A stretch of 64,000 nt of DNA from Schistocephalus solidus. Lineage: Eukaryota; Platyhelminthes; Cestoda; Diphyllobothriidea; Diphyllobothriidae. Numbering within the stretch: the first letter of the stretch is position 1; each line of letters starts with the position of its first letter. A model generated the notes under the pieces. That model worked only from the letters and a program-made list of their open reading frames with translations, was not told where the DNA came from and did no database searches. Below are positions 34,172 through 47,900 of the stretch, piece by piece. Both the position numbers and the translations under genes were made by a program. Location of the stretch: the NCBI GenBank assembly GCA_017591395.1, contig WEDG01000806.1, positions 1 to 64,000 of the forward strand, given 5' to 3'.

Positions 34172-35335
34172 GATATATATATATATATATATGTATATTT
34201 TGAAGGGTTACAGGCATTGCACTTGATGACCCTATTAATGTTCGGTTATCATTGCATGTATACAGTCAATATAAAATGTTGTACATTTTAAAATGTTTGA
34301 GTCAAAGCATAACATAACTTCAAATGCGTTTTTCACAGCCATAAGCGAAACATTGTGGAAGAAAAAGTAGAGCCCGAAAGATTTTTAAAAAGGCTGGTTT
34401 TAAGAAATCAGGCTGTGACAGTCGTCTTTTTGTCAAATACAATGCAATCAAGCCTTCTTTTTAAAAATCAATAATGCTTTCAGAGGTAACCATCTCACTT
34501 GGTAACGAGTTCCAAGGTCGAACCACTCGTTGGCTGAAAGAAAACTTTCTGAGGTTCAATCGCATGCGTTCGCTATTAACCTTGTAAGGATGACCACGCA
34601 GATGAGTTGTGCAGGCAAAGTCGAAGAAATCCTCCGATCTCAGGGTGGAATCATGGCCCCGGATAATCCGGAATGTCCAGAGCAGGCTACACCGTAAGTG
34701 CCTGTAGGAAAGAGGAAATAAGTCAAGCTTTTCAATCTTTCTTGGCACGGTAAAGTCTTAAGACCGTCAACCATCTTCGTTGCTCTCCGTTGCACCTGTT
34801 CGAGGAGGTCAACATCTTTCTTCATCCACGGTATCCAAGCTGGTACTCCGTAATCTAAATCTGGTCTCACAAAGGCGCCATAGAACTTTTCCGAATAGAT
34901 CAGGGGGAATATTTTTAAACGCACGTCTGATCCAATGTAGTGTACATGTTGCCTTCTGGACTGCTTTCTTACAGTGTTCTGAGGGGCATCAAATTCACAG
35001 TTGTCCACATGCCCAGATCTTTGTATGTTTCGACCTCTTTTTAATGCAATGCCATTAATAAAAGTACTGGTGTCTCAGAGATACTTTTTCGACCGGCGCT
35101 TAGATGTAGGATCACGCACTTGGATACATTGAACTTAAGAAGCCACTTATCCGACCAGGCACTTAGTTTGTCGATATTCGATTGTAACCCTTTTGCGTCA
35201 TCAGCGCAGCTGACTTCAGTCCATATTTTAATGTCATCTGCAAACATGACAGCTTCACAATCTAGGTCGTTGAGACAGTCGTTCACGTAGATTAGGAAGA
35301 GTAGGGGGCCCAAAACAGAACCCTGTGGATGCATG
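34172..35335 (-). mobile_element. 5'-truncated LINE with intact RT motif C
   Basis: The minus strand starts inside RT motif B (PQGSVLGPLLFLIYVNDC), has an intact motif C VMFADDIKIW (35,240) and WLLKFNVSKC. After frameshifts near 35,040 and 34,700 it reads LLEQVQRRATKMV, KLDLFPLSYRHLR and FSQRVVRPWNSLPSEMV, ending near 34,461. The 3' UTR carries the stem-loop at 34202-34236 and ends in an (AT)n run (34172-34192). The plus-strand relic at 985-1207 is the same 3' UTR. Confidence 0.8.
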
Positions 35336-35340
35336 CGTGA

Positions 35341-35915
35341 ATGTTGATTTTCGAATTAGGTGTTAACAGAACCCTTTCGACCCCAATTCAATATTAAAGA
35401 ACTGACTTGAAAAATGTTCCATCTTATTCAAAAATAGATGTGTGGTATTATTTAACAGATAGCGTTTGATATTTATTTTAAATTCTTGTAGGATCTGACT
35501 ATTTCTAAAAGAACTTGGCAGGGCATTCCATGTTGTCACCTACCTTATGGAATAGAAGTTGGATAGTTGGGCCTTTTCGAATTTAGGAATTTTTATGATA
35601 TTTTCGTTATTTCTAGTGTTTCGGGGGCCTTTTTGATTTGTTAGTATATTTTTTCTGAGAATATCGTGATCGTGTGTGATTTTGAATAGGAAAGCGAGAC
35701 CATTTTGGAGTCTTCTGATCCAGACGAGTTGAAGACCATATCTATTGTATAGTTCGATGTATGAGCCTTGTATATCATCACATTTGGATAAGGATCTGGT
35801 AAAGCATGTTTGAATGGCTTTTAGTTTCTTTCGGTTAAAGAAAATTGAGTAATGGGCAGCTATTTTCAAATGTTCAGGAACAAAAATACCTCGGTCTTCT
35901 AATAACCTCCTCACT
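35341..35915 (-). mobile_element. LINE C-terminal fragment of a different family
   Basis: The minus-strand ORF 35914-35540 reads HYSIFFNRKKLKAIQTCFTR and YGLQLVWIRRLQNGLAFLFK; after a stop it continues WNALPSSFRNSQILQEFK. This is the RT C-terminal domain of a CR1/Jockey-like LINE, diverged from the other copies here. It directly abuts the LINE to its left. Confidence 0.6.
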
Positions 35916-36515
35916 TAACCATCTACAAACTGCGTAAAGGCAGCATAACGCGCGAAGAAAGTGCTATTTTCGCTAAGAGGAGGATTTGTTCAGCTTGATA
36001 ACGATCTATTTGGAAGGACCTAGGGAGCGTTCATACGGTCACACTTGGGATATGCTGTTCAGGCTAGGCATCCGTGGTTTAAGAAAGATTATCACCAACT
36101 GGAAAGAGTACAGGCGAGGGCTACAAAGATTGTGTATAATCTTGGTCATCTGTCTTACGAAACCAGATTGCCTTAACTTGACTTGTTTCCTCTTAATTAC
36201 AGGCAACTACTCGATGACATCATTCAAACCTACTGGATCGTCAGAGTTCGTGAGTGTGCCCTAAAATTTGATGAATATTTTGAACTGGCTGAGACGGACG
36301 ATCTGTGGGTTCATTACTTTAAATTGAAGAGAAAGTCTGGCGATACGCTTTATCGCAGTGGGTCATTGGAGCATGGAAGAACTCCCTGATGTAGTAGTTC
36401 TCTCAGATACTGTTGAAACATTTAAATGCAAGCTAGAAACTGATATAATGAAAAACTTATGAACGCAGGGAGCTCAATGACGAAAGCCTTATTTCCTCAA
36501 TGAAGTGACTTTAGG
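35896..36515 (+). mobile_element. LINE-B 3' fragment
   Basis: Across frames it reads VQLDNDLFGRT, LERVQARATKIV, LDLFPLNYRQLLDD, LKFDEYFELAETDD and DVVVLSDTVETFKCKLETD, matching LINE-B 11,100-11,680. The 3' UTR is short: after ATGAAAAAC it goes almost directly to the stem-loop (36465-36497) and the GTGACTT tail, so about 140 bases of UTR are deleted compared with LINE-B. Confidence 0.75.
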
Positions 36516-38248
36516 AATGTCTGGAAGGGACTATATTTCCGAATGAAAAATTTACTGAGGTAAATGAACTGAAACGCTGGACAGTTACCTTACATAAATG
36601 CTGGCTGTCTCTTCCTTAAGAACGTAATGCAGTTCTCATCGGATAGCTGTTACATACTTAAGAGAAAATATAATATTTCATGACCCGAGTTGGTAACGTC
36701 GAAATTAAAGAAAGACAGGAATCCACATCAAAATATAATTACTGATTTCTGTATTAATTATTTTGTTCACACTACCCAATTATCTGAAGGAACAAAGAAC
36801 GTTCTTCTGTAAACTAGCCTTATAAGTTAATGCTTGTGCGTTTTGAGTTAAAAACTATTGATATGTCCGCAGATGAATCCCAGTCACCGCGATTAATTCG
36901 GAAAACTAAAAAATCTACCCATAGACAACTACTTTTGTCATGAGTTTTTTCGATGTCTTTGTCATGGCATCAAATATTTTTACCCAGAGACCATTTGCCG
37001 ATTTTAAATCGAATTATACCTTTTTACTAACCGTAGGAATGCATCGAAGCACATCGCTACCTGAGGGCAAATCACGTTTAGTCTATCTTAAATATAGTGG
37101 CCTTGACGCCCCGCACATTTCAAGCTTAGCAGAAATCATACGGTAGCCTTTGGAGAAGTGAGAATTTTATGAACAAGTAATGTCAAAAATTTGTTGTAAA
37201 AACTTGCAAGGCTGCAAAAATTATTTATAAGTCAATAGATTATTAATTTTCCTTAATTCAACAGCAAACTAATGTAAATTTTGAAATTCGCAATATGTTT
37301 CTCATCTGTACGTACAGATGAGTTCTGGTACAGGAGATAGTAAATTCATACATTTTGTCCTATAATTGACTTGAAGGAATTTGAAATGGGAGTTTTTTAT
37401 ATCTTCAGTGAAGAAATTCGTTCGTTTTGAAGGAACACCCTGAAAACCAAAACGGCGCTTTACACTAGTATTTGACTGTGTTATAATTCTACCATACTGT
37501 CAAATACTGTAACACGCCTTTGAATTGTTTTGGGCTATTAGTTAAAAATCAGTAAAGATCTTTGTTGAAAATATAAGAAGCTTTTATTCTACCTGAACTC
37601 AATTGAGTCCAGCAAGTTGTAACGTAATCGCCAACCGAGTTTTAAGTTACATTTATTTTTATCCCTTAGCATGAAAAGTGCAAAATTATGGCAAAATTTA
37701 AAAAAAACAATTTATGGATCTATCAGTAAGCTGTTAAAAATAATTAAAACTAGAAAACATAAGCAAGAAATATAAACCATAAAATGAATATGAAGAATGG
37801 AAAAAATATGCTTCAGGGATACAAATGTACAAGAGCTTACCTTCAGCTTCATCATAATAGATACAAAAATGAGGTGACATATGTTCCTGCAGGTGGCACG
37901 CGTACACTGTGTATTCGTAGGTAAGTATGCAGTGTGCGGTAAAATTCCTTTATATTGGGTGCAGTTTCAATAGCCATTAAGGTAGCAAGGTTTTACCAAT
38001 CAGTCTTAGAAATAGGGCATATAAATGGTTTTCAACTTACATTTCCAGTGATAGAACTCATACCTGAAAATCATATTTTTCACCCACGCATATTCCCCGG
38101 TAACCGGAATAGGTTTGGGAATGTACTCGAAGGAGGGATGTAACACTACGCTCTAAATTGCAGATCGTTCTGTAGCCTTAAATATTCTTAACTTCTCAAG
38201 TCATTTATTTGCGTACGAAATATGATGATTTCTGATAATATTGGCAAG
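36516..38248. other. Mostly unrecognised; contains one candidate exon
   Basis: This is the transition from the repeat-dense left part to the host gene. Apart from the candidate exon at 37037-37142, no ORF or repeat can be supported. Any promoter and 5' exons of the TOG gene probably lie here or further left. Confidence 0.3.
37037..37142 (+). CDS. Candidate upstream exon (uncertain)
   Basis: It follows a plausible acceptor (CTAACCGTAG) and is open in one frame: HRSTSLPEGKSRLVYLKYSG then LDAPHISSLAEIIR. It ends at a weak donor (CG|GTAGCC). The composition is protein-like and unlike neighbouring noncoding DNA. The phase does not obviously fit the next candidate exon, so it may belong to the TOG gene with a different partner exon or be chance. 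Confidence 0.25.
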
Positions 38249-38355
38249 TTAAAGCCGAAAGGTTCCCAAATGTCACAATTTTTCTGGCAAAGTACGCTGA
38301 ACAAACCACTGATTTGAAAGTCGCAAAATTGGTCAACTATTTAATAGATATTCAG
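38249..38355 (+). CDS. Candidate 5' exon of the TOG-array gene
   Basis: One frame reads AERFPNVTIFLAKYAEQTTD then LKVAKLVNYLIDIQ, helical HEAT-like sequence, and ends at a strong donor (CAG|GTATGT) in phase 0. That fits the next exon if its acceptor is at 38770. Stops lie just upstream (38233-38238), so the exon must start between about 38,239 and 38,260; the acceptor GGCAAG at 38248 is weak. Confidence 0.4.
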
Positions 38356-38770
38356 GTATGTACATTTGCTCTGACCCGAGACGGAGTGAACTACGAATTC
38401 TCTGTAAAATTGAAATTTTGGCGTGCTCCAAGTTAAAGGCTTGAGTTATTAAAATTCATTTTGGTGTATTTTCAATTTAAGTAAGAACTGCAGGGAAAAT
38501 TAGAACTTGTAAAATGGGAAGGGTTCATATTGGATGTTATGGTAACTATGAAAATAGAACATGTCAGGTAGCTTCCTGTTGTGAATTCGATCTTTGAGGT
38601 TATTTACATATGTTAGATTTGTTGAATATTCTTCTGTTTTTTGTGTTACATATTGAAAGTGTTTACCAACATATGCTCTAGCGATTTAAATCAAAATTTA
38701 ATAAAGATTTATTATTGCAGATAAATATAAGGATCTCCTAATGACAAATCAATGGAGTGAATGAAAAGAG

Positions 38771-38962
38771 GACTTCTTAATTACGCTCAGTCACCGGAGT
38801 CTTACGTTGAGAATGCAAACGGCAGCTCTCCTTTTCGAATTTGTTCCCCTTGACGTCTTCTTCTGTCTGAGTGAAGTCGAGGATGTGAAAACCAGACTCA
38901 CTGCCATCTCCAACTTATACTGTCTGACATACGATTATGTGCAGGAAGTGAAGAAAATCCAG
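38771..38962 (+). CDS. TOGARAM: TOG-array gene exon (first HEAT repeats)
   Basis: It reads DFLITLSHRSLTLRMQTAAL (a typical HEAT helix pair) and VPLDVFFCLSEVEDVKTRLT (start of the TOG domain). The frame is closed upstream by TGA at 38762. Either an acceptor at 38770 or a start at the ATG 38813 is possible; I prefer the splice because the residues before the ATG look like a HEAT repeat. It ends CAG|GTCTAA at 38962, phase 0. Confidence 0.55.
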
Positions 38963-41900
38963 GTCTAAAAAATCGGCACTTAGTCAAGCAGCTTAGCGAA
39001 AATATAAATTATTTTCTATTGTTTTTGCAACAATTACTCGAAGATACAAATTTCCATGTAGTCATCACAACGCTAAACATTATACAAGTAAGTTTTTCAG
39101 CTGAACACTCTGCTTTGATTTCTTTAATGTTTGCTTTATTTAGCTAAAATCCCCTACCAAAAAAATGAGGCACAATTTCATCGATACTTTTGAGTAAATA
39201 CATGAAAAACACATAAAAATTAATGTACCAGATGTTTATGGGAAACGTTTACTGATTTTTTTTTAAAGAACAATGTTTACAAATTTGGAAATGTTTCAAG
39301 TTAACTATAGTCTTGAAATGAATAATAAAGTTTCGAAAATGTTCCCTTCTTAATCTTCGTAGCTTTAAGTAATTGTTTACGACTTTAGAGCAGATGCTCA
39401 CATATTGTATATGCTAAATTACATTTGCGAAAGTGGTACACCAAGGATTTGCAATTAATTTAAGAAAAAAAGAAGCAAAGCTTACATATTATTTTCTTGC
39501 AAAATTGCTCAAAAACTCACAAAACACTCACTTAGTCCGAATTAACAGGATGTTATGAGGATAAAAACTAATAAAAAGTATTTAGCTTTGGTATTCCCGA
39601 TTAATAAGATCTACAAGGAATCCATGCCGGTTATTCTTTATTTCCGGTCGAAAACAAATACATTAGATGATCTGTTGTCCACAGTGACTAGAAATTAAAA
39701 CTTGACTGACAAGCAACACTAAAATGCCCTATAACGTCCAATAATTTACCTAACCCCTGTTGCATTATTCCTTCGGCCGATTATTTTGGGCTTGGTGTCT
39801 CAAAATATCTACTGAATTTTCATGTGATTTGACCGAACGTATGAGGTCTTGCGCCAATTTAAGACACCACTACTAAAACGTTGTAGGGATGCTTTGTATT
39901 GCCACTTACCAGAACACAAGGATTATTAACCACCCATAATACATGTGGCTCTGAACTGAATTCCGAGGAACTTGTGTTTAGGATTAAGGGTTTAAATTAA
40001 GGGTTTGGTTGTATGGTCAGAGTTGGGATAAGAGCCATGATTAAGCTAAGAATTAAGGTTTTTATCAGGTCAGGTGTGTGGTTCAGGTTAAGGCTAGGGA
40101 TACGTTTAAGACAAGGGATACAGCTTTGATTTACGTTAGATTCCTTATGTTAACGTTAAGACACGCATGTACTTACCCTCCCTGAAACATACATTAAACC
40201 CACATATTTTATGCGCGTGGGGCGATTCCTATACGCTTTTTCTGTTTAGGGGACCATATCTGAAACATGGATTACTAAGCTCTGCTAATTTTTCCTTGGC
40301 ATGCACATGGGTGTTGTTTCAGAAAAAAATACACCAAAGACATAGTGCAACAATTGAAAACAGAATTATGCATTCATAGAGTAACCATATTTATGAAGAA
40401 GAATAAAGAACATACCTCAAAACAGGAAGCATTGCTCTTGAATGACGCAATATTATTTAAAAAATTAAATGAAATATGTGAATGGTAGCATACCACAAAC
40501 GCTGCTTAATTAACCACACAACCCCTCCAACTGGTGCAAGCAACATAACAATAAACGAGTTAAGGTTCAATTTTCCCTAACTACTCCCAGAAAATTCTTT
40601 AAAATGTTGCTTTTTCGAGTTTGCTTAAATATATTTTTCTTTTTTTAATAACACCACTGCAGTTTTGATGGAATAATGACTAAAGATGGCACTTTATGTT
40701 CCTATAAAATCACATTTTCAAATCTGGTAGAGTTTGTGGAAACAGTATTTAGGATCTTTCCTCGTTAATTTGCTAAGCTGTTGTGAGAAGCACGTATAAA
40801 TATCAGAGATTGCATTTTAAGTGGCTTATGTTCTTAAAACCATTTGCCTTAAACGAGTGTCATGTAAGTTTCAAACTATATAAGGTACCCTTGCTTTAGA
40901 AAAAAATCTGTTTTTAGGGTAGCTGTATACTAATAAGAATCAAAATCCCTTTTCAAACGAATTTATATGCTGTTATTATGCTAGTATTAGCTCGAGTATA
41001 TGCGAGTTATAGGAGGCGATGTATTTTATCATCCTTCGAAATATAAAATTCAACAACCGAGTAGATTTATATTTAAGACTTTCCGGGATCATCAAGCACA
41101 CAAGATAGGCCTAAATGAAGAAGTGACTGTGGGTTGTGACTTCAAGTTGGAGAAAGATTTGAAGCAAATGCTTACCTGCAGTACCCGTTAAATTGGTTTT
41201 CTACAACTCCTCTCTGACTTCTCTCAATTCCTGAAATTCGTGAAACCTACCCAAAATATTTCATGGATTGATCAAGACTAAATGGTTTCGCATATCGTCG
41301 ATGCAACTTTGCTCTTATTGACATTTGAGACCCTGTTGAAAAAATATGTAATCTAATATATACTTCCCACTCGCGAAATCGCGTGTATTGATTCCGGTCT
41401 CAATATAAATGGTCATTTGTGAATCTATGATCCCTAACAAGTTTTCCAACTGTAGGACTTTCTTGCTGCTTTTCAATATAAATATGCGAAAACGAAATTT
41501 ATATAAGTAAGGCAATTACATTCACCCTAGATAATTATTATTTTAATTAATTATGGTTAGTAAGAGAAAAGCGAAACCTTGGTTTCTTGGAGGCAAATTA
41601 GATTTAGACTGAATATTTGGGAGGATTCCAGAAATATTTTGACACTGGCAAAGCCACAGTCATTGTAAAAAGCGCTTTAGAAATGGAATTTCATCGATTT
41701 CTATCATCGATTATAAATTAAACTAGATTCTTCTTTTAAATTGTCATTCATGAATTCCTGAAACGAGGTTTACTTCTTTGAAACTTACAGATGCTGGTTG
41801 AACACCTCCCTAAGACGGTTCTGAAACAAAATCGAGAGACCCTTGTTTCCACGACACTCAAGCTACTGGGGGATCAAAAGAACGTTATCTATCAAAGCAT

Positions 41901-44900
41901 TGTGGATATGTGTCTTTTGTTGCTCAACGTACTCCCTGGCCGATTTGTGCTCAACTGTCTCATTGATCAAGCAGCTGGCAAACAAACAAGCGTTCGCCAA
42001 AATGCACTAGGTGTCGTAAAGTCCATTTTGCTTCAAACCCCCACCTTGGATCTAGACCACTATGAACTTTGCAGGAAGCTAGCTCCAACAGTCTTTGACA
42101 TAAAACCTCAGGTTGGTCATAAACTAAAACCAACTTAATAAAAGCAATGCATGCCCTATTTTTCCTTATACTTTACAAGAGCTTGCAAACTCTCCAAACC
42201 TATAAACTATTTTTGGTCTAATGCATATGCAGGTTCGATGCTTCGGGCTGGAATGCTTGGTCGTAGTTGCACGCTGCATGCAGCAGAGGCCCGAAGATCA
42301 AACTGAGGAGGCAAACTATTCGAGTTTCTTTGAGGCTTTCCTCCAGGGTGTGCCAGTGTCCGTTGAACAGACGGATAAATCCGCCGCCATACTGTGCTTG
42401 CAACAGCGTCTTGCCTGGTATGACCTTCCCTGTCCTGTTCTTCAGGGCAGTATTCTAATGCCTGATCGAGCTCGTAAGTTTCGTAACAGTCATTTTGTTT
42501 CTGCTGGGTAGAAGCGCAAAAGCTGTTCCGATGTTCTACTTTGTTCTCCTTTTAACATTCGGTTTATTCTTTTTGAGGAAAAGTAACTTATGATTTAAAT
42601 TCCTGGCAACTGCCTGTGATTGTCTAAAACAAACTCTAAAGGCAAGCTCAATCAAAAATACATGCATAACTGAAGAAGAATGTGTTACGCATAGCGAGCA
42701 CATCATGGTAAGCCAACAGAGTGAAGACTAGAACTTCAGTTTTAAAAACGATCATATTAACGTTGAGATACGTTTTCTTAGCAGAGACGATGATGTAGGC
42801 TAATGAACTTGCATTTATCCAACCGCTTAAATGAGTGATTGTATGCACGGAAAGGAAGACAGGGAAGATGTCTGTCTTCGGGTTTGTGGAGGGTGCTACT
42901 GCAGCCGATCACGAATAACTAAAGGATATTAAAATTGTCAGGGATTGTTTTTGCCAGTTTTGTGCCGCGTCGGTATATGTTTGAAGGGCATTTTCACATA
43001 AGTTTGATGGTGTGCTAAGGGATGATTGATAGTAAGGAGTTATTATGCTTGCGTTATTTTTCTATAAACCGCTACCTAAAATTCCTTAGTGACAAAAGGA
43101 CACTATTTCGTCTTCACGTCGCAGTGTAGTGTATTGGGCAGAATAAGGACGAAATATGGCCGTGGCAGCAAAACATTTAGACAGGAAATATAAGGGATGT
43201 TTCCTTCTTCCTTCACCCAGTCTGGGCTTCCGTCTGACTGAGGAGTAATCCGACTAGTTCAGTCATGTTGATAGTTCTTGCATCACAAAACCAACAGCTT
43301 TTGTTAGGTTCGTTTCTTTGTAGATAGGTTATGCACGGAAACCCCAACCGACTTTCCTTCTCATGGCTCATAGACCCCGCGAATTACTTCCCACGATCGA
43401 ATGCTAAACACTATTGAGACTTGCAAGAACGCAGTGGTAATAGGATTTTTATGGATGGAGCTAAAGGGAAAAAAGGAGAGCGTGACCTTATTCTAATGAT
43501 ATCCGTTGCTTTCACTAGGGTTAATATTTGCTGCCAGGTTTGTAGGGTTGCGCAATAGTTTTTTTGGCCCTGGCAAGTGTGCGGATTGTGAGCCTCGGTG
43601 TCGTGACCTCACCCCAATGAATATGCGTGATATAATTCCTAGTTCACCTGCCCCACTTTTTATTCGGATCCTTGACGGGAGTAAAAATGAGGCTCGCTCT
43701 GTGCAATCTTTCATTATGAAAGTAAAACGGATGCATTTTGCTACTAATGTGGCGTCTGAATAGTCACCACTTAGCAATTTGTCATTTGATTTGATACTTC
43801 GGTCCCCCTACCACCAACAAAACATTTTGTGACCCTAGTCACCCGGCAACGAATGCTAACCCGAACGAGTAATCCTTTGTTACCTGAGTTGGGTTGCATA
43901 TAACGTTCTTGCCCGGGACTCAAGGCCGACAACGAAAGTGTTATCTTGTCCACGGAAAAAGGGCAGTTCAATGTCATATAAGATAAAAGAGACTATCGTT
44001 AGAAGACCAAATTGCTTATTAAGGGATCACCCGTTCCCTATCCCACGCGAAACCATCCAAAACATACGTTTTCACACGAAATATATGCAATGTTTTTGAC
44101 AATGGAAAACGTAGGCGCAATATCATCTATTGACCCACCAAGGGCAACAAAAACCGAGCCTGATGCTGTAAAATTTTTCATGTGCCCAAAGAGGTCGCTT
44201 CTTGCCACCAAATTATGTCATTAACGGCAGGCAAAATTGGCTGTTTCAGGGTATAAATTTTCTGACCATTGATTCAGAACAGTCGGCTCGCTCTTACAAT
44301 GACTAAAAGGTACTTAAACGGCAAATCTCTGAATTTGGTGCGATAGCAAGCAATGGAAATACATCAGAAGAATCGTGAAATAATTGTGGATGTGAATAGC
44401 CGAACAAGCAACAGCAGCAGCAGTGAGGATAATTTATTTTAGACCTCAAGTCACAGCGCATCTCACAAAACCTGCCCACGCCTTCAAGTTCGTTTAGGCC
44501 GAAATTCTCACGAGAGGTGTAGACCACGTGAGCAGCGAGCTACTTGTTTCATAGAATCTGGTCCACAGTCTATAATCAAGGTCAATGATTTCACTCCTCC
44601 TGGGAAAATTTGTTACCCTACGATAGAATAACGCGGACGAAAGCCGCCTACAGAGAGAGCACCAGTGATTCAAATAGCCGAGTAATGATAGCGCAAGCAA
44701 TCAAAAAAGTGGTAAAATTGCGGAACCTTGTGACCCAACCGCGGGCAAGCAAGGGCTCGTCGCACCACCAACATTCAGTGTGGGAACTGCACACTATAAT
44801 AGATACGCGACGGTGTGACGACTGTCTCCTGTAAATAATTCGCCCTTTATGCGTCACTCCCGCTTATCTGATATCGTCTGTGCTAGTGGGTTCGAGTGAG

Positions 44901-47900
44901 AATCCCAAATTTCAGGTACATAACATGCTTATTCCAGAAATCGTATCTCCTTTTTCTCAGCATGTTTCTTGAACTCGCAATTTCATTCACATCATCGATA
45001 TAAACAATAGCATCGATAAAACGTTAGCTAACAAACAGTGTTACAAAGTTCTCTTTGTTTACTAAACGTACCTGCAGATGAAGCATAAACGTTTAGGGAC
45101 AAATTTACCATGGGAAGTGACCAAAAGCACTAAATTATTCACAAATTTTGATTATTTTTTTGCAGTCACGGTCTTCGTTCATTAACGTAAGATATTCGAC
45201 AGAGAAATGCTGTCTAACTTAAAATTTGCCCCCGATATGGCGTAGATCAATAATCTTTCACTCCACCTCGAGAACTGAAATCCTAACAAGAAAAGGATAT
45301 AGCTTATGTATTCTTTGATATTTACATTACTACAGTCGGATTGAGGACTTGGGACCACCCTTAGTGCCCCACAAAAAGTTATTATTGGTTTTTGGAGCCA
45401 CTTAATTTTCTAAAATGTTTAACTAATGGGTCATTCATGCGTATTAAAAGCCGTAAAGAAAATAGTTTTACGATTTTTTAAACCTGGCACATCATCATGC
45501 TATCCGTGTTAAAGCAAACGGCTCCAAATTATTTGCATTTCGCTAATTTTTTGAACACTTAGACGTCTTCCAGACAGAGATTGCAAAGTTTCGTAATGTC
45601 TATAGACATTATGCTCTATCGGGCTGGATAAACTTTCTACCCTAAGTAGTCGGTCTGCTTGCCAGTGCGTCTTTCTGAAATGCATCATAGGGTTTTTTTC
45701 GCCGTGATCCTTGTTCTCCGTTTGCGCGGTTATTATAAACCCGCATTCCATAACGGGCTCCTTTACTTTCGAAATCTTTACTTAAACGTAAAGTCCTTTT
45801 CGATGAGAATTAGATTTTGGTCATACAATGCGTTATTAATAAGTTGACATGATAAACAAATAATCAAACTTTTTGCGTCTTACTCATAGATATTCCCCTA
45901 TCTCTAGAAAGTTCGTTTATTTGTTACGGACGGTATGGTATATTGAACGATCAGCGCAGGATAGATATTTTACATTTGTTAGTAAAATGTTTATGTCTGG
46001 TTGTAAAAGATTCCATGAGGCCATGATATCACCTAAATTAACCAGGAGTCACAGTAGTTTTTCTAGAACTAGTATGACTATCCATTCGCAATTCGCGTTT
46101 TCAAAAATACTGAAAGTTCATGCTATGCAGAGTAGTGACCGTTCATGAATTGTTTGAGGAAACAAACTTGTACGTTTAACAACTAACTATATAACCCCGT
46201 CCTACCGACAAGTGAGCCTCAGGTTGTTACTCAGTCTTCTTTGGGGTTATGTCTGTGGTAACTGTCATTTCCAAGAAATATGGGATTCAATCTGTAGAAT
46301 ATATTCGACCACCAACTCGTAGTCCGCTCGAATACTTCCACTAGGAGCCTGTTGACTTAGCGCTTTTAAGCATGTCTAGATCCATTTGCTTGGGTCGTTT
46401 TACTTGATGCTTTTCTTGTTGGTAAAAACAAAGCCACTAAGCGATTGAAAAAAAATACGGTTAGCTACGGTGAGACGATAGCAATATATGAAAAGTACAT
46501 TCACACCAAAGTGTCTCCGAGCTTGCAACAAATACCAATGTGTTACTGTACAAGGGAACAAGAAGGAAGATTCAGTTGAACGAAACAAAGAAGGTGTAGG
46601 AAGCAATTAAATAGGAAATAAACTGTCGAGTGCTGAGGGACAACAAACATGTCACATGCAAGGCTCTACTCTTCATGCCAAAAAAACACAAGGCGAGGCA
46701 GCAAATCTAGTGTTGGTTGTAAGCAAATATTTACTTTACTGAGAAGAGACAGACGCAATCGCTGGGAGAAGAACTTTATTCGTCTGAAGTTTTGTATTTC
46801 AAATCGAACCCATCTTCATAGACAGTATCAGATAAAGGTCAAATGAGCCGACGTGCGATAATACATACGTGGGAAAGTACAGCGGGAACGAAGCTTTGTA
46901 AGTGTGATTTTAAGAAGCAGACACAGGGTGTCTCAGGAAGATCAGCTACTTAGCCTTGCAGGCAATTGCGCCTAAGTTAGTTTCCCGTTGTCCTGTCACG
47001 AGAATAGAGAGGACTTGGAAGAAGCAAGGAGCGGCAGCTAAATTGTAAGTCTGTCTGTCTACCCAGGGATTATCATCATCCACAATTATCTAAGAAATGT
47101 CAACATTTGACAATCACACTGTCAAAATGAACAAGAACGTAATATGAGATTCAACTCAGGGAACAAAGGATAAGTCAGCGAATAGTTCAAGGCCGGTGGT
47201 ATAATAGGATATTTATGGATGGGGCTAAATTAAGAAAAGGAGAGCATCAACAGTATCCCAAAATTATCGATTTCTTTCGTTAGGGTTAGCGTTCGTTGCC
47301 GAGTTAGTAGGGTCGTACCGACAAGTGTCCCGACAAGGGTGCGGATTGCGAGATCGGGTGGCTTTACCTCACGCCAACCACTATGTGCGGTATCACTGCT
47401 AACTGACCTGACCCAATTTTATACGGACCCTTGATGGGTTTAAAATTGAAGCCCGTTCTGTGTGAGCTTTCATTATCAAAGTGAAACGGATGCGTTTTGA
47501 AACAAATGCGACATCCTGGTAGTCGCCGCTTGGAAAGTTGCCATTTTAACAAATATTTTGGTCCTCCTACGGTCAACTTAATATTGTGTGACCCTGCAGC
47601 CCGGCGGCGAATGCTAACCCGAACGAGAAAAATAAATACAGTTAGGGTTACGTTGGCTTGTAGTACGGTCACGTATTACACGCTGGCCTATCCCTTGTTC
47701 CCCGAGTTTGGTCAAATTTCACGTTCTTGCCACCAAAATGTATTCTTTAACTAACTAATTCAGATTTTGGAGGGCTGAGAAGCTGGATACGTCTGGTGCT
47801 CGATCGATAGGTCCAGTTTTACGTCTCGATCTCCTTTCGCCAGGTCTTGTCTTCTAGTCGAGAGGATGCTAGGTCACAAATTCCGGCGGTCCGTCCAGTC

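Noticed and set aside
37955..38143. ORF of 62 codons upstream of the TOG gene
   Set aside because: No plausible splice borders with matching phase and no HEAT-like pattern.
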